Of a DNA stretch of 64,000 nucleotides, positions 8,749 to 19,164 are shown in pieces; the first letter of the stretch is position 1, and every line of letters starts with the position of its first letter. The notes under the pieces are model-generated. The model was not told the origin of the DNA. It saw nothing but the letters and a program-made list of their open reading frames with translations, and ran no database searches. Origin of the DNA: Melieria omissa (taxonomy: Eukaryota > Arthropoda > Insecta > Diptera > Ulidiidae); NCBI GenBank assembly GCA_963971225.1, contig OZ020267.1:29644298-29708297 (forward strand), in the 5' to 3' direction. The position numbers were made by a program, and so were the translations under genes.

Positions 8749-11700
8749 CCTTACTTTGAATGTAAAACCGAGAGCGGAGAGACACTAAAATTCCTGGTAG
8801 ATACTGGGTCAAGCAAGAACTACATCCAGCCAAATCTTGCGAGGAAAACCTATCACAACGCCATTCCCTTTTTCGCCAAATCTGTAGCAGGCGACATTAA
8901 AATACAGGAACATACCTTCATCAACTTATTCAACCTAGAAAATAAACTTAAATTTTTTGTTATGCCATCCCTCAGGTCATTTCACGGCATCCTAGGAAAT
9001 GACAGTCTCAAAGAATTAGGCGCAGTAATCCACGCAGGCAAAAACTACATGATTTTAAAGAATGGTTCTAGAATAAAAATCAAACAGTTATCCACCCAGT
9101 CCGTGAATCTACTGAAGGACGACAAACTTACGAATGAGCAAACAGACGTAATGGGGACACTGATAAACAAGTTCCCAACACTTTTCTCTGAGCCCGATGA
9201 AAAGCTCACCTATACCACAAAGGTGGTCGGGGAGATTAGGACTACTACGGATTCCCCAGTTTACAGTAAATTCTACCCATACCCCACAGCACTAAAGCAA
9301 GAAGTCGAAAGGCAAGTTCAGCAACTGCTTAATGATGGTATAATCAGACCTTCTAGGTCCCCCTACAACTCTCCGGTCTGGATTGTCGACAAGAAGCCAG
9401 ACTCGCAGGGCAACAAGCAATATAGAATGGTAATTGACTACCGTAAGCTGAATTCTCTCACAATTCCGGATAGGTATCCTATTCCAGAAATATCTGAAGT
9501 AGTATCGCAATTAGGGGACTGTAAATATTTTTCGGTCCTCGACCTCAAGAGTGGGTTCCATCAAATACCACTGAAACCCTCTGATATCGAAAAGACGGCC
9601 TTTTCGATAAATAATGGTAAATACGAGTTTACTCGATTGCCATTTGGGTTGAAAAATGCCCCTTCGATTTTCCAACGGGCCCTGGACGATATCCTCCACG
9701 ACTACATTGGCAAATCATGTTACGTGTATATTGATGACATTGTCATCTTCAGCAAATCAGAGGAAGAGCATAAATGCCACATCGAAAACATTTTTAGAAC
9801 ACTCCAGGAAGCTAATATGAAGGTCCAATTGGACAAGTGCCATTTTTTTAAAGAGGAGGTCGAGTTCTTAGGTTTTGTCATTTCAAAGGCAGGAATCAAA
9901 ACCAATCCGAAAAAAGTGGATACTATCATCAATTTTCCGTTGCCCAAAACAATCAAAGAATTACGTTCATTTCTCGGCTTGTCAGGATACTATCGTCGTT
10001 TTATAAAAGACTATGCGAAGCTGGCCAAGCCTTTAACAACACTCCTAAGAGGGGAAGAAGGTCGTATGTCAAAAAGAATGTCATCAAAAATTTTCATAGA
10101 CTTGAATACGGAGGCTGCAAATGCCTTTAATAAGATAAAAAATTCGCTAGTCTCAGAAGACGTCTTACTCTCGTATCCGAACTACAACGATCATTTCGAG
10201 TTGACGACGGACGCATCGGAATTTGCTTTAGGTGCGGTCCTTTCACAAAATAATAAGCCTATCACGTTTATCTCGAGAACTCTTAGCAGGACTGAGGAAC
10301 ACTATGCTGTAAACGAGAAAGAGATGCTCGCGATCATCTGGGCCCTGAACTCTTTGCGCAATTACCTTTACGGTTCTGCTAAGGTCAAAATTTTTACCGA
10401 CCATCAGCCTCTTACATACGCCTTAAGTAATAAAAACAATAACAGCAAAATGAAGCGCTGGAAGGCGGTGTTAGAGGAATACAACTATGAACTCTTTTAC
10501 AAGCCAGGTACTAGCAATGTAGTAGCAGACGCTCTTTCCAGAATACCACCCCACTCCCCAATAAACACAATGTCGGGAATGACTCACAGCGACGAAAGCT
10601 CAGGCCAGAAGCTCATTGACATTGTCAAAGCACCTATAAACGCATTCAAGAATCAAATCATTTTATGCACCGATTCGGAATCAACTTATAAATTCGAGAT
10701 CGTTTTTCCCACATTACACCGCCACACTATTACAGAGCCCGAGTACACTACGGGAAAGCTTGTCTCGCTTCTACAGAAATTTTTAAACCCTTCCGTTATA
10801 AATGGTATTAAAGCTCCGGAATCCCTGATGGGAAAAATTCAAGAAATTTTCCCAGATAACTTTGCTAAATACAAAATTAGATTTGCACGCCTCCAGGTAA
10901 AAGACATCAAGGATGAACGACAACAGGAGCAGATAATTATAGAAACGCACAAAAGAGCACATCGAAACGGAAAGGAAAATAAAACCCAGATATTGGAGGA
11001 ATACTACTTCCCTGGTATGAACAGTAAAATCAATAGAATTGTCAAGCAGTGTGCGGTTTGCAAACTTAATAAGTACGATCGGCACCCAATGAAACCGGAG
11101 TTAAAGGAGACCCCCATTCCCACGTATCCTGGTCAAATCCTTCACATAGATATCTATAGAACTGAGAACAAACTCGTCCTTACGGCAATAGACAAATTTT
11201 CGAAATACGCTCAGGCTAGAATCATCAAATCAAAAGCCGTTGAAGACATAAGAGAACCCCTTCGAGAAATTCTTTTCTTATTCGGAGTCCCGAAGATGGT
11301 CGTATTCGACAACGAAAAATCGTTTAACTCTGCTACAATTACGTTTCTTTTAAAGGATCAATTAGGAATCGAAATTTACACATCCCCACCATATACGAGT
11401 ACAGTGAATGGACAAGTAGAGCGGTTCCATTCCACGCTTACGGAGATCATGCGTTGCATTAAAGCGGAAGATATCAACAGAACATTCCAGGAACTATTAG
11501 AGAGATCGGTGTACGAGTATAACTTTTCAATCCATAGCACAATAGGGAAAAAACCACTAGACGTATTCTTTGGACGAACAGCTAACATAGATCCCGAAAC
11601 GTACGAGAAAACGAGACAAGACAACATTCAGCGATTAAAGAATAAACAACAAACTGACTTAGAGAACCATAACAAAAATCGTCAACCGATTAAGGAATAC

Positions 11701-11853
11701 AAACCAGGGGAGACTATCTACGTTAGAATAAACAAACGATTAGGAACCAAGCTCTCGCCAAAATTTAGGAAGGAAATTGTTAAGGAAGATAAGTCCACCA
11801 CTGTTCTTACTGAGTCAGGAAAGGTTGTTCATAAGAGCAACATCAAGAGCTAA
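8731..11853 (+). CDS. pol: Errantivirus Pol: protease, reverse transcriptase, RNase H, integrase (1040 aa)
   Basis: This polyprotein carries the enzymes for maturation, reverse transcription and integration. The order along the chain is as follows. Aspartic protease has DTGS at residues 24-27. Reverse transcriptase has LPFGL before the catalytic YIDD at 333-336 and the FLGLSGYYRRFI connection after it. RNase H has D494, E531, D557 and D600. Integrase has a zinc finger of H740, H744, C774 and C777, then the DDE core D807, D860 and E897, with 36 residues between the last two. All key residues are present and the frame is uninterrupted. Residue numbers are from the ATG at 8731; as a Gag-Pol product the protease would start a little earlier. 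The 3' end overlaps the open env frame from 11835. Confidence 0.96.
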   Translation: MSDSSLPYFECKTESGETLKFLVDTGSSKNYIQPNLARKTYHNAIPFFAKSVAGDIKIQEHTFINLFNLENKLKFFVMPSLRSFHGILGNDSLKELGAVIHAGKNYMILKNGSRIKIKQLSTQSVNLLKDDKLTNEQTDVMGTLINKFPTLFSEPDEKLTYTTKVVGEIRTTTDSPVYSKFYPYPTALKQEVERQVQQLLNDGIIRPSRSPYNSPVWIVDKKPDSQGNKQYRMVIDYRKLNSLTIPDRYPIPEISEVVSQLGDCKYFSVLDLKSGFHQIPLKPSDIEKTAFSINNGKYEFTRLPFGLKNAPSIFQRALDDILHDYIGKSCYVYIDDIVIFSKSEEEHKCHIENIFRTLQEANMKVQLDKCHFFKEEVEFLGFVISKAGIKTNPKKVDTIINFPLPKTIKELRSFLGLSGYYRRFIKDYAKLAKPLTTLLRGEEGRMSKRMSSKIFIDLNTEAANAFNKIKNSLVSEDVLLSYPNYNDHFELTTDASEFALGAVLSQNNKPITFISRTLSRTEEHYAVNEKEMLAIIWALNSLRNYLYGSAKVKIFTDHQPLTYALSNKNNNSKMKRWKAVLEEYNYELFYKPGTSNVVADALSRIPPHSPINTMSGMTHSDESSGQKLIDIVKAPINAFKNQIILCTDSESTYKFEIVFPTLHRHTITEPEYTTGKLVSLLQKFLNPSVINGIKAPESLMGKIQEIFPDNFAKYKIRFARLQVKDIKDERQQEQIIIETHKRAHRNGKENKTQILEEYYFPGMNSKINRIVKQCAVCKLNKYDRHPMKPELKETPIPTYPGQILHIDIYRTENKLVLTAIDKFSKYAQARIIKSKAVEDIREPLREILFLFGVPKMVVFDNEKSFNSATITFLLKDQLGIEIYTSPPYTSTVNGQVERFHSTLTEIMRCIKAEDINRTFQELLERSVYEYNFSIHSTIGKKPLDVFFGRTANIDPETYEKTRQDNIQRLKNKQQTDLENHNKNRQPIKEYKPGETIYVRINKRLGTKLSPKFRKEIVKEDKSTTVLTESGKVVHKSNIKS

Positions 11854-11865
11854 TCTTACCCCTAT

Positions 11866-11872
11866 CTTACAG
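11866..11872 (+). other. Putative env splice acceptor
   Basis: CTTACAG at 11866-11872 is preceded by a modest pyrimidine stretch and lies just after the pol stop. The env frame runs open through it. A very hydrophobic segment is encoded right after the acceptor. Confidence 0.6.
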
Positions 11873-13373
11873 AATCATATCACCCCTTCTCATCATCTTG
11901 GCGAGCGAGGTAAAGATTTTCAACTACACCCTTTCCCACCTTATTACGCTAAACAATGGAGTTGGAAAAGTGCAGGACGGTATCTTCAAGATCGTTCATG
12001 TCATTAAGTTGAACCAGTACGAATCCTTCATCGATAAGGTGCGGAACTACACCCAGCAGAGCATCCCCAAGAACAACATCCTATTCCCACTCCTCATCCA
12101 GGAAATCGACCAAACATCCCAGATCTTTACCGCCATACAACCGAATGAGCCATCGAGAAAGAAACGAGCCTTGAATATTCTGGGGACAGCCTGGAAATAT
12201 ATCGCGGGGTCACCGGACCACGACGATTTCCAGCTAGTTTTAGATGTACTAAATGAAACAATAAGTAATACTAATAGGCAGGTTATTATAAACGAAGCTC
12301 TAATGGCAAGAATTAATAAATTGACTACGATGACTAATGATATAAGTAACGCCATACGCAAAGATAGCAACATTATGAGCGAGGCGACATTAGATATCCA
12401 AACTAGGTTAAGATTGGTAAAAGAAGAATTGGTAAACATTAAATACGCCATACAATGGGCGAAGAATAACATACTCAATTCAATGTTACTAAACAAAAGA
12501 GAAATGGAATTAGCATTAAGAAAGTTAAAAGAGGAAAACATGTTATTCACTTCCGATGAGGAAGCCCTCGAATATGCTGATATCAAAATCTTGTACGGAG
12601 ATAAGACCCTATTGTACGTCATCCAAATCCCGCTCACAAGCAAAGAAAATTATATTAGTATTACTGTCAAACCGGTAATAAGAAATAACAGAATTGTAAA
12701 CGTAAAGTATAAGCAGTTATTAAGAAATAATGGAACAACTTTAGGTGTATTAAGTAATTGTGTAACCATTAATAGTATAAGAATATGTAAGAAAGCCCAA
12801 GTAGTCGACATATCTAGTGACCCATGCGTACCAAGACTGTTGGACGGACTTAATTCGTCGTGTCTGCTAACTCACGGATACCACTTACCAAGGTTAGAGG
12901 AAATTTCTTCCGGTGTAATCCTGTTGAACGACTTCCATGGTACAGTCAATAACCAAACAATGGGGGGAACATTGCTAATTAAATTTTATAATTCCACTCT
13001 TAAAATTGATAACACGACTTACCGAAACTTAGAGGCACCCCTCATGGAAGCCAACCCTCCAATGGTGCAAATGACTCCCCAAGAGGAAGGCTTCCTTAAC
13101 TTACTTTCTCTGGAGCAGCTGAACCAGCTCCACCTCAATAACACTAAAAAAATCAGCTCCCTAAGGTCGGCATCGACAATAAACACGTATCTCACTATTT
13201 CATCCTCAATGTTGTTCATCGTCTGTCTGATCATAATTAAAATCTGCTCTAGAAGTAGCACAAAAGTGGTTCTCCAACCACTAAACCCGAATCCCATGCC
13301 GGTCGCGCACGTGCAAACGTCGGTAACAGCTAGACCATTGCATCAAAAAATCAGCGACCTACCCTACTTTTAA
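11873..13373 (+). CDS. env: Errantivirus envelope glycoprotein, main exon (about 500 codons)
   Basis: This is a type I membrane glycoprotein presumed to mediate fusion of errantivirus particles. The frame has no ATG near its beginning, so I take it to start at the splice acceptor, with the initiator from the leader exon at 7166. Features in order are: a hydrophobic run ending in Ala-Ser just after the acceptor (signal-peptide core); a furin-type site, RKKR, at 12156-12167; an Ala/Gly/Ile-rich stretch directly after it (fusion-peptide position); helical heptad-like segments (about 12240-12560); several N-x-S/T sites; and a transmembrane segment near 13186-13248 followed by a short cytoplasmic tail. 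No stop or frameshift interrupts it. The furin-like site and TM match the F-protein-like Env of errantiviruses. Confidence 0.88.
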
Positions 13374-13394
13374 CGATTGGGGACAATCGTTTTT

Positions 13395-13405
13395 AAGGGG
13401 GGAGG
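13395..13405 (+). other. Polypurine tract
   Basis: AAGGGGGGAGG ends exactly at the 3' LTR start (13406), where it primes plus-strand DNA synthesis in this class of elements. Confidence 0.9.
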
Positions 13406-13919
13406 AGTTGACGGACGGCACCAATATTTCCGGATGTTGACATTAACACTACAGTTAATGTCAACAACCATACAATGTTGCTGAGGAGCGCGGTTTTTCG
13501 GCTGTTGACACTAACTCTTCGGTTAATGTCAACAACCATACAATGTTGCTGAGGAGCGCGTTTTTTCGGCTGTTGACACTAACTCTTCGGTTAATGTCAA
13601 CAACCATACAATGTTGCTGAGGAACGCACTTTTTCCGGCTGTTGGCATTGGCACTTCGGTTAATGTCAACAGCCTTATAATTTCGGCAAAAGAACGCTGG
13701 CAATGCGTCTGCGACTAATTTCGCAACGCATTGCGGCGTCCGCTCTTTTCGGACAGAAACGCTGACAGGGCTGCAAGCATCGATTTCGCAATATCGATTA
13801 CGCAGCGCTGTTCAGCGACGGGCTTGGGCTAGTTTGTAAGAAGATTTTAGCTGGTAGAGTTAGTTTTAAGTTGAGCTTTCACGAATAAAGTACGCGTTCC
13901 GATCAAGTCGGAACTAACT
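13406..13919 (+). repeat. 3' LTR (514 bp)
   Basis: It is identical in layout to the 5' LTR but has four tandem units, starting at 13436, 13504, 13572 and 13641, where the 5' LTR has three. The 68-bp excess accounts exactly for the length difference. AATAAA is at 13884-13889. It is followed by the right TACA duplication at 13920-13923. Confidence 0.95.
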
Positions 13920-13923
13920 TACA

Positions 13924-14398
13924 TATTAGGCCTTAAGATATATTAAAAAAAAAAAATATATTGGAAATTTCTAAGGACATTCAAGGATAAAGTTTAAAAA
14001 GCACATTTTCAATACCTCTTCGTCCTTTGCACCAAAACATTAAGTTTTCTAAGATTCTAAGGATTTGTCTCTTTCATTTGATATTAATTAAGTTATGCTA
14101 CAATTGCTCAATTTTTGAAATAATTCCTTGATATAAACATGTCCTTGATATTTCAAAGTCCTTTAGAAAACAACCCTGATGTCAGAGAGAAAAACTAAAA
14201 CGCAGTTTTACTACATTTGGCCCATAGTTTCGCGAGTATATCGATTTTTTGTGTGTTTTAATATTTTTTGATTTTTATTGCTTTAAAGTTCAAAATAAAT
14301 TGATATTAAAAAATTAAATTAAATTAAATTAAACCGAAGATCCTTCGATTCTAAAGCGATACCATAATTGTACGTACATTGCGTAAAAGAGTTGAAGG
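13924..14398. other. AT-rich noncoding DNA
   Basis: It contains AAATT runs at 14310-14332 and a diverged minus-strand copy (14075-14220) of the repeat seen at 2160-2265 and 5860-5965. No gene was seen. Confidence 0.45.
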
Positions 14399-14399
14399 T

Positions 14400-15990
14400 C
14401 AACAATATTTATTTATTTTTGTTCCCCCTTGTCGGAACGATCTAGCAAGCGCAACACTCAGACAATTATACGTTCATTGTACTAAGACTTGTTGTTCCCT
14501 GTTAATATGCTTTAACTCTACCCGACTTCCGAAGAAACCTTGATAGATACTGGGGTGCCAAGGAGCCAAGGTGGTCGTTTTTTAGCAAATCAGTGCCAAA
14601 CGTCTCAAACCTGATATGAGCGAACGAAGGGCAGAGACACAGGAAGTGTTCCGTCGTCTCAACGTCCTCCTCACAGGGAGGACACAGGGCACTGTCAGAT
14701 ATGCCTGCCATTTCCATGTGCTTTGCCCATAGGAAATGGCCCGTCATTAACCCGACCATCTGCCTGCAGTCCCTTCTGCCTAGTGACAAAAGAAACTGTG
14801 AGCATTTGTCAGATATAGCGGGAAGCATAACTTTCGTTCACTTGCAGCCGCTCTCAGCCTGTCATGCTCGCTCTTGGGTCATAGTGACCCATTCGTTAAC
14901 TGTGGCGTTGATGGCTGCAGATGGGATGGGCAGAACAGGCTCAGGGTCGAAGAATTCAGCCTAAGAGCCCATTCTATCTAAGGAATCGGAGGTCTCATTA
15001 CACGCAATTCATGCATGTCCCGGGACCCAGGTGAGCATCAGGCTATTGTATTTGCCGACATAATTAAGCCTGGATTTGCAGGACTTGACTAGCATAGAGG
15101 TGGTTAGAGAGCTGTCCAAGGCCACAAGCGCAGCTTGGCTGTCGCTACAAACACAGACAGACTACCCTCTATGCCAAAATTCATCGCCTCAAGTACCGCA
15201 TGTACCTCTGCCTGAAACACAGATGCGTACGAGCCTAGGGCAAAGAACCGTCTAGTCCCCTTGGATTCAACGAAGACCCCAGGGCCAGAACCTTCTTCCG
15301 TTCTGGAGCCGTCCGTGAATATACGGAAACAGTGTTTACCGGACTCATCCTCAGGATCCGACCAAGAGTTAGCCTCATGCAGCAACACAATGTACCGCTT
15401 TTGTATGACAGTTGAAGGCATAGAGTCGAGGGGCATGGACATGACTGTCAAGGCGATGTCGGTGCCAGCACAATTGTCCAGTGACGGACAAGTGTCATAC
15501 CACTGGCCACTGTGTTTTAGTCTTCCGATGGCCTTTAGGGCCTCTCCTTGGAAGAAAACATCAAGTGGAGGAAGGTTCAACAGGGCATCTAGGGATGGGC
15601 CAGAAGTAGTTGGGAAGGCTCCCGTACTACATATGGCCACAGTGCGCTGCAGTCTGGACAAGTTTCTCTTAACCCCTGCAAGAGAGAGTCTGCTCATCCA
15701 GACTATCGATGCGTAGGAGATGATGGGTCTTATCATAGCCTTGTAGATCCAGAGGATCTTGCTAGGGGAAAGACTTCAGGTTTTCCCAAATACACCTCTG
15801 CACTGCCAGAAAGCCGACAGTGCTTTCGATGCCTTAAGTTTTACGTGAAATTTCCCAGATATTTCACCTCTTTGGATATTTCACCCTCTTGAGTGTGGGC
15901 AGAACAACTCTATCAAGCTTCCTCCTCCTGGTAAAGAGAACCATACCAGTTTTGGCGGAATCAGCAGATAGCCCGTTCGCATTACAATAT
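14400..15990 (-). mobile_element. 5'-truncated LINE: RT thumb, RNase H and C-terminal finger
   Basis: Read on the minus strand, the 5' end (about 15990-15890) gives a GLSADSAKTGMVLFTRRRKLD-like segment typical of late reverse transcriptase. Next come 'PIISYASIVW' (about 15730) and an RNase H domain with 'RIFTDGSRTEEG' (about 15305-15340) and 'QAEVHAVLEAM' (about 15185-15220). Near 15160-15105 the frame shifts and the expected DSQ motif is lost. After a gap, the C-terminal part (14828-14502) has 'VGLMTGHFLWAKHM' and a Cys cluster, CPPC...HFLCLC. The 3' end is AAAT-rich at about 14399-14418. It is a dead copy of an RNase-H-bearing non-LTR clade (I/LOA/Jockey group). Confidence 0.8.
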
Positions 15991-17568
15991 TTATAATCTG
16001 TTTTATTAAAATTTGTTGAACATGTATTTACTCTCATAAAAAGAAAGTTGAAGCCCGGCTATGGTAGCTTATCTTTTTGTTCTCAACAATTATTTGTTGC
16101 ATTTCAATTTGTTGTTAATGTGGCCATATGCAATCCTTCTGTTCCACTCGAAACTCTATAGTAAATTTTTTCCTAAAAATAAAAATTAATTTCTTTACTG
16201 TTTATTCAATTTCAAATAAACGCCATGGGCTCTCAACTGCCATAACACACACACACACACACACACATACACATAAACTCTCCCGTATGTGCTGCCTACA
16301 AAAACACTGCAACATTGGCAACGATCTTCATCATAAATGTTGCAAAAGGAGACCAACGCGCAGCGTACTTGTTTGCATTTTTAACTTGGCCAGAGTTGCC
16401 ACATGTCGTTGGTTGTTAGCTACTGCTACTGCTATGGCTGTTGTTGTTTTTGTTGTTGTTGTTATCATATTGGTTGTTAGCTGCTGCTGCTAGAATGCAA
16501 CACAGACAACAAAGTCGAACTTTAGCTGCAAGTGACTGGTGCGTAGCGAAGCAGTCGACAGTCGACAGGCAGCCAACCAGTCAGGCAAACAGGCAAAGAT
16601 GGCAAAGAGGGAAAATAAATTCAAGCCGCAAGCTTCAAGTTGAAATCTGCTGCGAAATGCCGCAATAGTTTCATCACCGTTGTTGGTTGTTGGCTGTTGT
16701 TTGTTGTTATTGTTGTCGTGCTGTTGCGTTTGTGTTTCATTTTCCTCGGGCAGAGGTGTGCGTGTGTGTGTGTGTGTGTGGAACAAATTTGTAGCCGAAA
16801 TGTATTCAGTGCCACGAATCAACCATTTCTTTTGCTGTTCCATTCCATTGTTGTTACTTTCTTTGCTGTGTTCTGGGTGTTTCTGACTGTTCGCGTGTGT
16901 GTGTGTTAGTTGTGTTTGTGTTGGTGTACGTTTGTGTTTGTGTGAAGTTTTGTTTTGTTTTGCGGGACTTTTGGTTTGCCATGGCAAAGTGAAGTTGGAT
17001 ATATTTTTTTTGTTGGTTGGTGTGTGCGGGGAGCGGAGTGGGCGGGTGGGCTGTATGGCGAAGGCGTAGGTACTTTAAATTAAAATGCACTCAGCTGAGA
17101 AATTGGTTTCTTGTTCTTGGCAAACTTTTCAATGAACTCGCCACGTTTTAGCAGGAAATGCTCAATTTTTCCTTTTTCGCAAAATGTCTGCACTTCTTTT
17201 TTTTTAGTTTGTGTTTGGTGTTGCTGGTTGTTGAATGCTTAAAGGTTGGCAACACTATGGTTGGTAGTTGGCGAAAGAGTGCGAAACTGTGAATAGGGCT
17301 AAGAAATGGTGATGCTTTGAAGCATTTAGTTACTTTTATTGAAAAATAAATATATTTCAAGTGTTTTTCAGAGTTAGAAATTCATGAAAAAGGAATTTCG
17401 ATTGATTGATTCATGCAAAATAAATTATGTTTTCTTTTTTGAATTTTCTAAATCTAAATAATATATTAAAAAATTGTCTTTGAAAATCAGAAAATTATTT
17501 TAAAATTGTTGCTAAAATTTTTGTTGTTGAAAACAATATTGAAATTTTTCCTTCTTTACTCATTTCAG
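15991..17568. other. Noncoding region upstream of the polyQ exon (probable intron or promoter-side DNA)
   Basis: It contains (AC)n at about 16244-16266, (GT)n at about 16760-16781, and TTG-rich tracts at 16438-16465 and 16680-16720. Frames across these are artefacts. A good splice acceptor ends this region. Confidence 0.5.
17540..17568 (+). other. Splice acceptor of the polyQ exon
   Basis: A pyrimidine-rich tract, TTTTTCCTTCTTTACTCATTTCAG, ends at 17568. It is the best acceptor in the neighbourhood, with a matching open exon downstream. Confidence 0.65.
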
Positions 17569-17739
17569 AATTCAATCGTCTTAAAAGAACATCGAGTCTG
17601 AAAATATTGAAACTAATTAAATAATAACAAAACAAACAAAAAAAAAACAGTGAAAAAAATTCAGTCAACCTCGCTGAAAATATCGTCTTCAACCATTGCC
17701 GGTTCGGGGTCTTTGGACGGGCTGCAGTTGGTGGGTCTT

Positions 17740-19158
17740 ATGCCGTGTACGCTGCAGTGCTGGCATGGACCTAAAGCGCCTAAGCTGTCATCCATTGGCA
17801 GCACAGCGCGCACCAACAGCGCCCCCTATGCGCTGGGTGGCGGTCAGGTGACAACGTCGACAGCAACGACCACAATGACGGCCAATCAATTCACAACCAA
17901 AAGTGAGGCCTGTGCAGAGTGTAGAAACATGCAACAACATCAGCAACAAGAGCAGCAGCAACAGCAAAAGGCATATTTCCAACAACCACAACAACAACAA
18001 CAACAACCACAACAACAACAACATCAACTACAACAACAACCACATCAACATCAACCACAACAACAACAACAACAACATCAACCACAACAACAACTACAAC
18101 AACAACCACATCAACATCAACCACAACAACAACAACAACTGCAGCAACAGCACCCGATCACGCCAACGCAGCACCACAACCATTCACATATACAACAACA
18201 ACAACTACAACGACAACAGCCACAACAACAACAACAACAACAACACCAGCAGCAGCAGCACTATCATCAGCAACAACAACACATATTGCAGCAGCACCAA
18301 CAGCAGCTGCAACAACAACAACAACAACTACAGCAATTCTCGCCAATGAACTGTGTCAGCGCCGCTTCGCTAACAGCCGCTAATCACTACAGCCATTGCC
18401 GTGCGGGTCATTGTTCCGCTGCTGCCGCAGCACCGGTCGCCGCGACACCATTTGCTGCCGCCACCGTTGCCGCTACAATGCCTCCGTTGAATGTGCCGCC
18501 GCCCCCACACCCGCCAGCGTTGCCAAACTTCCTTTACAATGGTCAGACGAACTTAACAGCGCCGTCAGCAACAACAACACCCAAGCTAATGATTGGCGGC
18601 GTCGCATCGACGCCAACACTCATGCAGCAGCCAGCAGCCTTCGCAACGCCAACAATTATGCCCAACATTTGTCCGGCAGCGGCAACAGCAGCAACAGCTA
18701 CAGCAACACCGATGAGCAGCGCCGTTAACGGCAATTCGATGTTCTTGATGCCGTTCAGCTGCCAAATGCCCAGCTTTATGTCGCCAGCACTCACGGCAAT
18801 GCCCCAAATGCCGCCACCAGCAACAGCGTCCATGCCCGGTCAATCAATGCTGCCGCCCACTGCGCACACCTGCCCGCACATGTGCGCCGCAACAGGCAGC
18901 GCAGCGCCGACTTGGATGGCAGCGCCGCGCAGTAGCAGCAGCGTCACAACTAATATTGCACGACCGAACAATGTCTTAACAATGACATCTACAAAGGCAA
19001 CAACAACAAGAGCCGTAATAACAAAACCTATTACAACGACAACAGCAACAACGACAACATTCATGTCTGTTAGTGGAATAAGAAGAATAACAACAGGCAA
19101 ATACAATGTTCCACCGTTACGAGCGATAGTGGCGGCGGCGATCTACGCACATCAAAAG
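17740..19158 (+). CDS. Polyglutamine-rich host protein, first coding exon (473 codons), gene not recognised
   Basis: The exon is taken as 17569-19158. The reading frame opens after an in-frame TAA at 17614. ATG 17740 is the first ATG of the exon, so it is the natural start. The exon closes at a consensus donor, AAAAG|GTAAGTG, at 19158/19159 in phase 0; the frame would run only about 30 codons into the intron before TGA at 19249-19251. The encoded segment begins with a Cys/His-containing stretch (MPCTLQCWHG). It then has a Gln/His tract (about residues 65-205, mostly CAA codons), an Ala/Pro/Met-rich region with repeated short Cys-His clusters (HCRAGHC, HTCPHMC), and a Thr-rich end. Low-complexity Q-rich proteins are often nuclear regulators, but no domain here proves a function. 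Later exons are not visible in this window. Confidence 0.6.
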
Positions 19159-19164
19159 GTAAGT
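19159..19164 (+). other. Splice donor GTAAGT
   Basis: A perfect donor consensus directly after AAAAG terminates the long open exon. Confidence 0.7.

Larger units (their letters stand above)
6008..13919 (+). mobile_element. Complete errantivirus (gypsy-type endogenous retrovirus of flies), 7.9 kb
   Basis: This is a full-length LTR element with LTRs that begin AGTTGACGG and end GGAACTAACT. Inside are a primer-binding site, a repetitive leader, gag, pol (PR-RT-RNase H-IN), env and a polypurine tract, all on the plus strand. Every coding frame is open. By eye the two LTRs show no base difference apart from one extra 68-bp internal unit in the 3' LTR, so the insertion is probably recent and potentially active. 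The AGT...ACT ends, 4-bp duplication and third (env) frame place it among insect errantiviruses (the gypsy/17.6/ZAM group). I cannot name the exact family from memory. It is inserted in AT-rich noncoding DNA. Confidence 0.95.
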
